Shown: one piece after another, positions 6,438-11,913 of the stretch
How the letters are laid out: each line of letters opens with the position of its first letter
How positions within the stretch are numbered: the first letter of the stretch is position 1
NCBI GenBank assembly: GCA_002392945.1
Contig: DGHZ01000002.1
Coordinates: 1 to 11,913, forward strand
DNA from: Caryophanales bacterium UBA3835
GTDB taxonomy: Bacteria; Bacillota_I; Bacilli_A; RFN20; CAG-826
Length of the DNA: 11,913 bases
Direction: 5' to 3'
Made by a program: the position numbers and the translations under genes
Notes under the pieces: model-generated
What the model saw: the letters and a program-made list of their open reading frames with translations, nothing else
What the model was told of the DNA's origin: nothing
The model's database searches: none

Positions 6438-6941
6438 CTATTCTTGAGGTTTATCTTCTTCTTTCTTTTTGTTTTCTTCCTCAAGTTCTTTTAATTGTTC
6501 TTGATAGGCTTCTTCGACAGCCTCATATAACATTTTTTGAGGTTTCTTATAGTGATAAAATCCTAGGAATAAAGAATACACTGCTACTGTAAATAAAACC
6601 CCACATACTGAATATTTAATAAAGTTAGGATTAGTAACTGATTTAGATAAAACTAAAATATCAAAAACTAATAAGAAAGTAGCAATCACTAATGGAGGTA
6701 ACTTATCTACTAAAGAGAAATCTTTTCTTTTAGCAGGTCTAAGATTCCAAAATAAATCGAAAATGATATAAGCCACTCCAATTAAAGTAATAATGTTATA
6801 AATAAGTAAACGAGTTTCGCTATATTTCATAACATTAAATAATCTTAAAAATCCGATTAAAGCCAAAATAGCAAAAATAGCAAGATATTCTAAAAAGAAT
6901 ATAAGTTTATATTTTTTAAATAATTTCTCTTTATCTGGCAT
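6438..6941 (-). CDS. Small four-helix membrane protein with charged coiled C-terminal tail, function unknown
   Basis: The product (167 aa) is not a family I recognise. Four hydrophobic segments are visible at ~12-35, ~44-65, ~81-99 and ~109-130. A cytoplasmic-type tail (~131-167) follows, very rich in Glu and Lys, with AVEEAYQEQLKELEEENKKK looking like a short coiled coil. Basic residues flank the helices (KKYK at the N-terminus, RPAKRKD between helices 2 and 3, HYKKPQK after helix 4). With both termini inside, this matches the positive-inside rule. The ATG lies 2 nt after the glyA stop. The GAGGAAA site lies in the last codons of glyA, so the two are co-transcribed and probably translationally coupled. 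Nothing links it functionally to serine hydroxymethyltransferase. It may simply share the transcript. Confidence 0.8.
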   Translation of the reverse strand: MPDKEKLFKKYKLIFFLEYLAIFAILALIGFLRLFNVMKYSETRLLIYNIITLIGVAYIIFDLFWNLRPAKRKDFSLVDKLPPLVIATFLLVFDILVLSKSVTNPNFIKYSVCGVLFTVAVYSLFLGFYHYKKPQKMLYEAVEEAYQEQLKELEEENKKKEEDKPQE

Positions 6942-6943
6942 AA

Positions 6944-8152
6944 TTAGATTTCCTCGATATCTTTCCAGCTAGATGTTAATTTACTAACCACCGCTTTAGC
7001 TTCTACTTCACTAATTTTATCACTTAAGAAATTAAATATTAATTTAGCAATTTCTTTAGCATCACTACTTGAGCAGCCTCTAGTAGTAACCGCCGCAAAA
7101 CCAATTCTTAAACCAGAAGTTTCTTTTGGCGATAACTTATCTCCTGGAATCATATTCTTATTAGTGGTCACTCCAATACTTTCAAGTTTCTTTTGAGCAA
7201 CTAAGCCAGTAATACCAAAAGAATCTAAAGTATTAAGTAAGAATAAATGATTTTCAGTATCCGTGGCCAAGGCTCCTAATTCTTTTAAAGTTCGAGAGCA
7301 GACCTTAGTATTTTCCATTAAAGAAGCAACATATTTTACAAATTCTGGTTTCTTTGCCTCCTTGAAGCACACTGCTTTAGCGGCGATAATATGCTCTAAT
7401 GGTCCGCCTTGATAAAATGGGAAAACTGCGGAGTTAATCTTTTTAATTAAATCTGGATTATTAGTAAGAATCAATCCGCCTCTAGGACCTCTTAAGGTTT
7501 TATGAGTAGTAGAAGTTACAATATCAGCATAAGGAACAGGAGACATATGTTTTTTAGCAGCCACTAAGCCAGCAATATGGGCCATATCGACCATCATAAG
7601 GCAGCCGACTTCATCACAGATTTCTCTAATCTTTTTAAAATCAATTTCATAAGGGAAAGCGCTAAAGCCAGATAAAATGACATCTGGATGCTCTTTTAGA
7701 GCAATTTCTTTTAAAGTCTCATAATCCATTCTTCCATTTTTATCTAAAGGATAATGAACAAAGGTATAAAAATTACTTGAAAAAGATACAGGAGAGCCAT
7801 GAGTTAAGTGACCTCCGTCATTAAGAACTAAAGATAAGACTTTACCTCCATTAGGCATTAAGGCTCTATAAGCCGCAGCGTTAGCTTGACTACCACTATG
7901 AGGTTGGACATTAGCGAATTTGCATTCAAATAATTCACAAGCCTCTTTAATAGCGATTCTTTCAATTTCATCAACAAATTCACAGCCTCCATAATATCTT
8001 CTTCCTGGATAACCTTCTGCGTATTTATTGGTCAGAATCGAACCCGCCATTTTTCTAACATCTTTAGAACAATAGTTCTCGCTAGCGATGAGTTCAATTC
8101 CATGATTTTGTCTATCTTTTTCTAATTCTACTAATCTAATAATATCTTCCAT
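6944..8152 (-). CDS. glyA: Serine hydroxymethyltransferase
   Basis: The product (402 aa) is a full-length SHMT, slightly short of the common 410-420. Visible landmarks are ELIASENY (20-27), KYAEGYPGRRYYGG (43-56), VQPHSGSQAN (82-91), GGHLTHGS (113-120), VDMAHIAGL with Asp189 and His192 around the cofactor, TSTTHKTLRGPRGG (213-226) with the PLP-binding Lys218, and SGLRIG with the carboxylate-binding Arg349. The enzyme converts serine and tetrahydrofolate to glycine and methylene-tetrahydrofolate in the cytoplasm, feeding one-carbon metabolism. An AGGTGA site lies 7 nt before the ATG, and a promoter is visible upstream. It leads a two-gene transcript with the small membrane protein. No motif is missing. 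Confidence 0.97.
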   Translation of the reverse strand: MEDIIRLVELEKDRQNHGIELIASENYCSKDVRKMAGSILTNKYAEGYPGRRYYGGCEFVDEIERIAIKEACELFECKFANVQPHSGSQANAAAYRALMPNGGKVLSLVLNDGGHLTHGSPVSFSSNFYTFVHYPLDKNGRMDYETLKEIALKEHPDVILSGFSAFPYEIDFKKIREICDEVGCLMMVDMAHIAGLVAAKKHMSPVPYADIVTSTTHKTLRGPRGGLILTNNPDLIKKINSAVFPFYQGGPLEHIIAAKAVCFKEAKKPEFVKYVASLMENTKVCSRTLKELGALATDTENHLFLLNTLDSFGITGLVAQKKLESIGVTTNKNMIPGDKLSPKETSGLRIGFAAVTTRGCSSSDAKEIAKLIFNFLSDKISEVEAKAVVSKLTSSWKDIEEI

Positions 8153-8174
8153 AGTTATTCACCTTTTGAAAACT

Positions 8175-8204
8175 ATTATATGGAACTAATAATTCTAAAG
8201 ACAA
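8175..8204 (-). promoter_or_regulatory. Promoter of glyA
   Basis: On the minus strand, TTGTCT (8199-8204), an 18-nt spacer and a perfect TATAAT (8175-8180) stand 22 nt before the ATG, followed by the AGGTGA ribosome site. The -35 element overlaps the first copy of the 20-bp direct repeat that begins at 8201. Confidence 0.6.
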
Positions 8205-8220
8205 TAAATTTATTTATTTT
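8201..8220. repeat. 20-bp direct repeat, copy 1 (before the orphan gene)
   Basis: ACAATAAATTTATTTATTTT is identical to the copy at 8645-8664. Both copies are preceded by TAAAG, directly here and with two extra bases in copy 2. The core AATAAATTTATT is itself a palindrome. The two copies bracket the unrecognised gene at 8281-8640. Confidence 0.7.
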
Positions 8221-8280
8221 TTAAATGTCATCAAAAGTAATAGTATTGATTAAAGTGCAAATGTAAGCGAAAATAATAAA

Positions 8281-8640
8281 ATGAAATATAAATTGTCCGA
8301 AATTTTAGAATTTATTACAGCATTTATCTGGAAACGCGCTTCTAAAGATAAAAAAGTTAACGAGAATAAAGAGAGCGTAAGGGTTTTTGCTATTTTGTTA
8401 TTCCTTCCAGAATACCTAGAGCCGTCAAGATTAGAAGGGCATAACACCCAAGAACTTTTTGATACATATAAAGAATACTATAAAACTAAAAAAGATATGC
8501 GCTTTAACAGATGCATTATTGATTGCTTTGAATCTGTTTCTAAAAAGTTCAAAGGTGGTTTATTTGAAAATAACGATGGAAAAATTATCAAAGTCGACGA
8601 TGCAATAAAAAATGTTTATAGAATATTACTATCATTTTAA
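8281..8640 (+). CDS. Hypothetical protein, 119 aa, between direct repeats
   Basis: I do not recognise this protein. It is lysine-rich, with no signal peptide and no clear transmembrane helix. Residues ~37-43 (AILLFLP) and ~109-119 are short hydrophobic stretches, and two Cys residues (78 and 82) sit four apart in RCIIDCFE. The middle, NTQELFDTYKEYYKTKKDMR, looks helical. The ATG has no good Shine-Dalgarno site, and an in-frame TAA at 8251 excludes an earlier start further upstream. A perfect 20-bp repeat stands 61 bp before the start and again 4 bp after the stop, so the gene may be an inserted unit. The hydrolase gene follows after 51 nt on the same strand. Amino-acid composition looks coding, but without a homologue it could still be a chance or decayed frame. 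Confidence 0.55.
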   Translation: MKYKLSEILEFITAFIWKRASKDKKVNENKESVRVFAILLFLPEYLEPSRLEGHNTQELFDTYKEYYKTKKDMRFNRCIIDCFESVSKKFKGGLFENNDGKIIKVDDAIKNVYRILLSF

Positions 8641-8644
8641 AGCT

Positions 8645-8664
8645 ACAATAAATTTATTTATTTT
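8645..8664. repeat. 20-bp direct repeat, copy 2 (after the orphan gene)
   Basis: This is identical over 20 bp to 8201-8220. It starts 4 bp after the TAA of the 119-residue orphan and lies in the gap before the hydrolase gene. Confidence 0.7.
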
Positions 8665-8679
8665 CTTCTATACCTCTTT

Positions 8680-8685
8680 TAAAAT
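8680..8685 (+). promoter_or_regulatory. Candidate -10 element placed for a leaderless hydrolase transcript
   Basis: TAAAAT ends 6 nt before the ATG at 8692, and no Shine-Dalgarno sequence lies between. The arrangement matches those before the phosphatase and Nudix genes. There is no convincing -35 element. Confidence 0.3.
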
Positions 8686-8691
8686 ATCAAT

Positions 8692-9618
8692 ATGATTGCG
8701 TTATGGATTAGTATTGGTGTTGTTGGATTAATTCTACTCCTATTTTTATTTGCGATTATCTTTATTCATAACATCATTTTTTACACTCCTAAAAAAGGGC
8801 AAGATAATGACTTTCAACTCACTGAATCAACACAATTTCTAGGCTTGACCGATATTATTAATAAATTAATTACCGATATTTGTAATGAGCCTTGTGAACA
8901 CGTCTACACTACTAGTTATGATCATAAAAAATTACATTCTAGATTATATAGAAATCCTTCTAGTAAACGAGTAGTTATAATGTTCCACGGTTATAGAGGA
9001 ACCGCAAGAAGAGATTTCTCTGGCTTTGGAATGTATATGATTAAAAAAGGCTATAACGTCTTTCTTGTTGATGAAAGAGGACATGGAGAATCTAAAGGGC
9101 ATAGCATCACTTTTGGCTATAAAGAAAAAAGAGATGTTCTTTCTTGGATTAGCTTTGCTAAAAAGGAATTAGGAGAAGATAAAGAAATTATTTTAGCGGG
9201 TATATCTATGGGAGCGGCCTCTATTTTATTTGCCTCTAAATATATTGATGAACCTATTAAATTGATTTGCGATTGTCCATATAACACTTCTAGTGAAGTA
9301 TTAGTCTCATTTATGAAAAAACTCAAATTAAAAGTTTGGCTTATTTGGCCGTTAACAAAATTAAGTTCGTTATTAATATCTCACGCATCTTTAACTAAAG
9401 ATAACGCTTCTAAAGCGCTTAAAAATAGTAAAGCTAAAGCGTTAATTATCCACGGGGATGACGACCACGTTATTAACCATAAATTCTCCTATCAAATCTA
9501 TTTAGATAATAAAGAAAAAGTTCGCTATGAACTCTTTCCTAAAACAGATCATGGTGTCTCTTTTATGACAGACACTAATAGATACAAAAAAGTAGTTGAT
9601 GAATTTTTAGAAGATTAA
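8692..9618 (+). CDS. Membrane-anchored alpha/beta hydrolase
   Basis: The product (308 aa) begins with one hydrophobic helix (~3-27), likely an uncleaved membrane anchor. An alpha/beta hydrolase domain follows from ~70. The oxyanion motif HGYRG is at 99-103, the nucleophile elbow GISMGA at 170-175 (Ser172), the acid in HGDDDHV at 254-260 (probably Asp258) and the catalytic His287 in KTDHGVS. The triad is therefore complete. VDERGHGESKGH (126-137) is typical of the BAAT/YqkD-like subgroup of esterases and peptidases in Bacillota. The substrate is unknown. Without a clear cleavage site, the side of the membrane is also uncertain. The gene may be co-transcribed with the small orphan upstream. It converges on the Nudix gene with a 1-nt gap, and its stop codon lies inside a short palindrome. 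Confidence 0.88.
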   Translation: MIALWISIGVVGLILLLFLFAIIFIHNIIFYTPKKGQDNDFQLTESTQFLGLTDIINKLITDICNEPCEHVYTTSYDHKKLHSRLYRNPSSKRVVIMFHGYRGTARRDFSGFGMYMIKKGYNVFLVDERGHGESKGHSITFGYKEKRDVLSWISFAKKELGEDKEIILAGISMGAASILFASKYIDEPIKLICDCPYNTSSEVLVSFMKKLKLKVWLIWPLTKLSSLLISHASLTKDNASKALKNSKAKALIIHGDDDHVINHKFSYQIYLDNKEKVRYELFPKTDHGVSFMTDTNRYKKVVDEFLED

Positions 9619-9632
9619 TCTATTGATTAATC
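9613..9632. terminator. Short palindromic hairpin spanning the stop codons of two convergent genes
   Basis: GATTAATC (9613-9620), TATT and GATTAATC (9625-9632) are two copies of a self-palindromic octamer, so the segment folds as an 8-bp stem with a 4-nt loop. It contains the TAA of the hydrolase (9616-9618) and the TAG of the Nudix gene (9620-9622). It has few G-C pairs and no T-tract on the plus strand, so as a terminator it would be weak. Confidence 0.4.
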
Positions 9633-10180
9633 CACATATATAATAACATCTGAGTTCTTACCGACATATAGGCTCCTTCTTCTAGGAGCTTTTTTACCTC
9701 TTCTTTAGTGAACCAACGTGCTTGAATTTCTTCATCTACAAAACACGATTCTTGAATTTCACCTTCAACAGTGCAAATGACAATTTTCATCTCTTCATCG
9801 CTAGTTCCAGGAGATGCATAGCTTGGTGGAAGTACGGCTTCGATAGACACTAAATCTAGACCGGTTTCTTCTTTTAATTCTCTAGCTGCAGCAATTTCCG
9901 CTGTTTCACCTTCATCAATTAATCCGGCTGGAAAGTTATAAATAAAATGATTAGTGGCGAGTCTAAATTCAGATTGTAGAACAATCTTGGTTTTATCTTT
10001 ATTAAATGGCACTAATCCCACTCCTGCTGGAACGTTATTGCCAAAACTTTCTATAGTTAAATTAGGATCTCTAGAGATGAATTCGTACTCTTTAATCTTA
10101 TTATCCTTATTTAAATAAGAAGCAACATAATATGATAAGAATTTTCCTTGATGGATTCTTTTTAAATCTAATAATTTCAT
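9620..10180 (-). CDS. Nudix hydrolase, ADP-ribose pyrophosphatase type
   Basis: The product (186 aa) has a perfect Nudix box, GX5EX7REUXEEXGU, at 86-108: Gly86, Glu92, Arg100, Glu101, Glu104, Glu105 and Gly107. It is preceded by YNFPAGLIDEGE, and the later PGTSDEEM (124-131) contains the acidic residues that the ADP-ribose/ADP-sugar pyrophosphatases (NudF-like) use in catalysis. The length fits that group. Such enzymes hydrolyse ADP-ribose to AMP and ribose-5-phosphate in the cytoplasm and belong to housecleaning metabolism. The gene is divergent from the fatty-acid isomerase gene (71-bp gap) and convergent with the hydrolase. No Shine-Dalgarno site precedes the ATG. TAAAAT lies 6 nt upstream, consistent with a leaderless mRNA. 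The exact nucleotide substrate is not certain. Confidence 0.9.
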   Translation of the reverse strand: MKLLDLKRIHQGKFLSYYVASYLNKDNKIKEYEFISRDPNLTIESFGNNVPAGVGLVPFNKDKTKIVLQSEFRLATNHFIYNFPAGLIDEGETAEIAAARELKEETGLDLVSIEAVLPPSYASPGTSDEEMKIVICTVEGEIQESCFVDEEIQARWFTKEEVKKLLEEGAYMSVRTQMLLYMWINQ

Positions 10181-10186
10181 AAAATT

Positions 10187-10192
10187 ATTTTA
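10187..10192 (-). promoter_or_regulatory. Candidate -10 element placed for a leaderless Nudix transcript
   Basis: On the minus strand, TAAAAT is followed by 6 nt (AATTTT) and then the ATG at 10180. There is no Shine-Dalgarno site and no convincing -35 element. Confidence 0.3.
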
Positions 10193-10211
10193 ATCCAATA
10201 AAACTAATTAG

Positions 10212-10220
10212 TGCTATAAT
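10212..10220 (+). promoter_or_regulatory. Extended -10 promoter of the PAI-like isomerase gene
   Basis: TGC directly followed by a perfect TATAAT (10215-10220) forms an extended -10 element. Transcription would start near 10227, giving a leader of about 25 nt that contains AAGGAG (10239-10244), 7 nt before the ATG at 10252. No clear -35 is seen, as is usual for extended -10 promoters. Confidence 0.65.
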
Positions 10221-10251
10221 TATTGCATAAAGTTATTCAAGGAGAATAAAA

Positions 10252-11712
10252 ATGGCAAATACTAAAGAAAGAATTTGCATCATTGGCGGTGGACCTGCTG
10301 GTCTTTCTTGTGCAATGTATTTAGAGAAAAAAGGTTACGAAGACTACGTAATCTATGAAAAGCTCAACAAAGTTGGTGGTAAATGTTGGTCACCAAAAAT
10401 CAAAGTTAAACATAATGGAGTAGAAGAGGAAAAATCCTTCGAAACCGGTGCGATTATGGGTGCTATTACCTATCACGCGGTTAGTGAAATGGAAGAATTT
10501 GGTGGTTATTACCATAAAGGTCCAGATTTTAAACCTGGCGAACCAAACATGAGAAGAGAATTTAGAACTCTTGACGGTAAAGTTGATGAATGGACTAATC
10601 CAAAAGCTAATTTCTCATTTAAAAAGTTACACGGCTTATTAAAACTCAAAAAACAAATGAAGAGATTAAATAAGTTAATGCAAACAAAATATGTTGGTTA
10701 TGACTGTTATGGACATATTGGTGTTGCTAAAGGGGAATATTTTGGTATCTCTAAAGGTGTTGATGGACACTGTGGAGCCACTAAAGAAAATAGTTTCCCA
10801 AATTATATTAAAGGTACAAACCCAAATCTAAAAGATTTGGCGTTACCATTCTCTGAATTCTGTAAATTAAATAAAGTGGAAGAAGTTCAAAGAATTTGGA
10901 TCGCACCATTTACATCATTTGGATATGGTTTCTTTGATGAAATTCCTACTGCTTTAGTCATGAAGTATCTTGATGTCACTACTGCTCTTGAGTTCGTGAA
11001 TTTAAGACTTTGGACTTGGCAAGACGGTACTCAACAAATCTATGAGCACGTTAATAAAAAATTAAAACATCCTGCTTTACTTGAACACGAAGTTGTTAAA
11101 GTTGTTAGAGAAGACGGCAAGGTCACTGTCACCACTAAAGACAAATCAGGTAAAGAAAAGAAAGAAGTATTTGATAAATTAATCGTTACCACACCACTAG
11201 ATTATTTCATCAATTACGCAGACGCTACTAAAGAAGAAAAAGAACTCTTCTCTAAGATTGTTCATGAAAGATATTGCGATTATATCGCAACATTTGAAGA
11301 AGGCAAGAGTCCAAATATCTCTGGTTATATGGTGCAAAACATGGTCCCAGAAAGACTTGGTCACGCCATGGTTTATTACAATAGATGGCAATGTCTTGAT
11401 AGAGACTGCCCTGCTACAGTTTACGCTTTAGCTAATCACACCGGCACACCTGATGTTGATTATGATGTCGTGATGAAAACTATGGATGAAGATATGGCAA
11501 GAGTTGGCTTCCCTATTAAAGAGAAATTATATGCTCAAGAAGTCTACTACTGTCCACATGTCTCTGCTAAAGATTATGCCGATGGATGGTATGATAAATT
11601 AGAAGCTCTTCAAGGAACTAAAAATACATATTACGCTGGAGAAATTATCTCCTTCGGTGATATGGAAGATACTTGTGCTGCTTCTAAAGACATCATCGGT
11701 AGATTCTTCTAA
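10252..11712 (+). CDS. FAD-dependent polyunsaturated fatty acid isomerase (PAI-like, linoleate isomerase family)
   Basis: The product (486 aa) is a flavoprotein of the amine-oxidase fold. IIGGGPAGLSCAMYLEKKG (10-28) is the ADP-binding beta-alpha-beta motif, VGGKCWSP (41-48) the second FAD loop and YAGEIISFGDMEDTC (461-475) the C-terminal FAD contact. From memory it follows the Cutibacterium acnes isomerase PAI along nearly its whole length: FETGAIMG, MRREF, PFTSFGYGFFD, VMKYLD, LWTWQDGTQ, VPERLGHAMVYYNRW and PHVSAKDYADGWY. Arg102, Phe223 and Phe248 align with PAI Arg88, Phe168 and Phe193, reported at the fatty-acid site. PAI moves a double bond of linoleic acid to give a conjugated isomer with no net redox change. 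This protein is ~60 residues longer, mostly from an extra stretch at ~156-192. A strong AAGGAG site fixes the start. Substrate and product here are inferred. Confidence 0.85.
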   Translation: MANTKERICIIGGGPAGLSCAMYLEKKGYEDYVIYEKLNKVGGKCWSPKIKVKHNGVEEEKSFETGAIMGAITYHAVSEMEEFGGYYHKGPDFKPGEPNMRREFRTLDGKVDEWTNPKANFSFKKLHGLLKLKKQMKRLNKLMQTKYVGYDCYGHIGVAKGEYFGISKGVDGHCGATKENSFPNYIKGTNPNLKDLALPFSEFCKLNKVEEVQRIWIAPFTSFGYGFFDEIPTALVMKYLDVTTALEFVNLRLWTWQDGTQQIYEHVNKKLKHPALLEHEVVKVVREDGKVTVTTKDKSGKEKKEVFDKLIVTTPLDYFINYADATKEEKELFSKIVHERYCDYIATFEEGKSPNISGYMVQNMVPERLGHAMVYYNRWQCLDRDCPATVYALANHTGTPDVDYDVVMKTMDEDMARVGFPIKEKLYAQEVYYCPHVSAKDYADGWYDKLEALQGTKNTYYAGEIISFGDMEDTCAASKDIIGRFF

Positions 11713-11729
11713 TCAATCTATTATAAAAC

Positions 11730-11758
11730 GAGACCCTCATAGAGGGTCTTTTGTTTTG
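11730..11758 (+). terminator. Intrinsic terminator after the PAI-like isomerase gene
   Basis: AGACCCTC (11731-11738), loop ATA and GAGGGTCT (11742-11749) form a perfect 8-bp stem, extended by a G-U pair and followed by TTTGTTTT. Read from the other strand, the stem is followed by CGTTTTA, so it may also stop the regulator gene that converges from the right. Confidence 0.9.
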
Positions 11759-11770
11759 ACTTAATAATAT

Positions 11771-11913
11771 TTACTCTTCAAATATCGCCCAAGGATATTG
11801 AATCATATATTCCCCGCGATATAAATTAATCGCATCAGGATTATCTTTTTTATATTCATAGGCATCGCAATATACTTTATCAATATCAATGAAGCATTCA
11901 TTATGTCTTTTAA
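11771..11913 (-). CDS. C-terminal end of a probable BTAD/SARP-type transcriptional regulator (5' part outside window)
   Basis: An open minus-strand frame enters from the right edge and ends at TAA (11771-11773), giving 46 visible residues. It contains CFIDIDKVYCDAYEY, DAINLYRGEYMIQYPWA and a short acidic end. The pattern of a D-x-x-x-x-C-D stretch, then LYRGEYM, then a Trp-Ala pair is what I know from the bacterial transcriptional activator domain (BTAD) of Clostridia-type response regulators and SARP-like proteins, where Y(R/Q)GE(Y/F)...YSWAE is a hallmark. In those, the fragment would follow a winged-helix DNA-binding domain and sometimes a receiver domain. The protein stops soon after the hallmark, earlier than most BTADs, so it may be a short form. 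The call rests on few residues. The isomerase terminator lies just beyond its stop. Confidence 0.6.
   Translation of the reverse strand, partial: KRHNECFIDIDKVYCDAYEYKKDNPDAINLYRGEYMIQYPWAIFEE

Noticed and set aside
8250..8447. 65-codon minus-strand frame opposite the orphan gene
   Set aside because: It has no ribosome site, no recognisable domain and a serine/leucine/phenylalanine-rich composition typical of antisense shadows. The plus-strand frame is longer and more protein-like, although neither is proven.
8201..8664. Insertion sequence or transposon around the orphan gene
   Set aside because: There is no transposase, integrase or terminal inverted repeat pair. Only a direct repeat is seen, so no mobile element is called.
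1..11913. CRISPR arrays, tRNA or rRNA genes, prophage or toxin-antitoxin modules
   Set aside because: No regularly spaced repeats, cloverleaf-like sequences, rRNA signatures or phage-type genes were seen in reading either strand.

Overview
The window is AT-rich, gene-dense bacterial DNA with short intergenic gaps, hairpin terminators and Shine-Dalgarno sites of the Bacillota type (AAGGAG, GAGGA, AGGTGA). The proteins read like those of the low-GC Bacilli/Erysipelotrichia/RF39-type gut lineages. This placement is inferred from style and protein flavour; there is no rRNA or other phylogenetic marker here. The genetic code looks standard (Trp is TGG throughout). All 14 visible stop codons are TAA (11) or TAG (3), and none is TGA.

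Layout. (1) 1-416, plus strand: the C-terminal end of an ABC-2 type transporter permease. It converges on a minus-strand lipid operon, and a hairpin lies at the junction. (2) 3048-450, minus strand: Tyr/lipid phosphatase, diacylglycerol kinase-family lipid kinase and PlsC-type acyltransferase, tightly packed and plausibly one phospholipid operon. (3) 6201-3156, minus strand: a three-gene amino-sugar operon with its own promoter and terminator. Its first gene fuses an XRE-type helix-turn-helix domain to a complete phosphoglucosamine mutase. It overlaps a stand-alone left-handed beta-helix protein resembling the acetyltransferase half of GlmU, which is followed by nagB. (4) 8152-6438, minus strand: glyA and a small four-helix membrane protein, ending in a strong terminator. 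(5) 8281-9618, plus strand: an unrecognised 119-residue protein bracketed by a perfect 20-bp direct repeat, then a membrane-anchored alpha/beta hydrolase. (6) 10180-9620, minus strand: a Nudix hydrolase of the ADP-ribose pyrophosphatase type, convergent with the hydrolase across a 1-nt gap. (7) 10252-11712, plus strand: an FAD enzyme closely resembling the polyunsaturated fatty acid (linoleate) isomerase PAI of Cutibacterium (Propionibacterium) acnes. (8) 11913-11771, minus strand: the C-terminal end of a probable BTAD/SARP-type transcriptional regulator.

How the genes fit together. The amino-sugar operon would connect fructose-6-P/glucosamine-6-P (NagB) to glucosamine-1-P (GlmM) and possibly N-acetylglucosamine-1-P (the beta-helix protein). 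The DNA-binding domain on its lead enzyme suggests an enzyme that reports on, or controls, its own pathway. The lipid operon and the fatty-acid isomerase both point to membrane-lipid metabolism.

The strongest candidates for something undescribed are the HTH-GlmM fusion with an inverted repeat next to its ribosome binding site, the PAI-like isomerase with an extra ~37-residue segment, and a repeated TANAAT-N6/7-ATG start arrangement that suggests leaderless transcripts for three genes.
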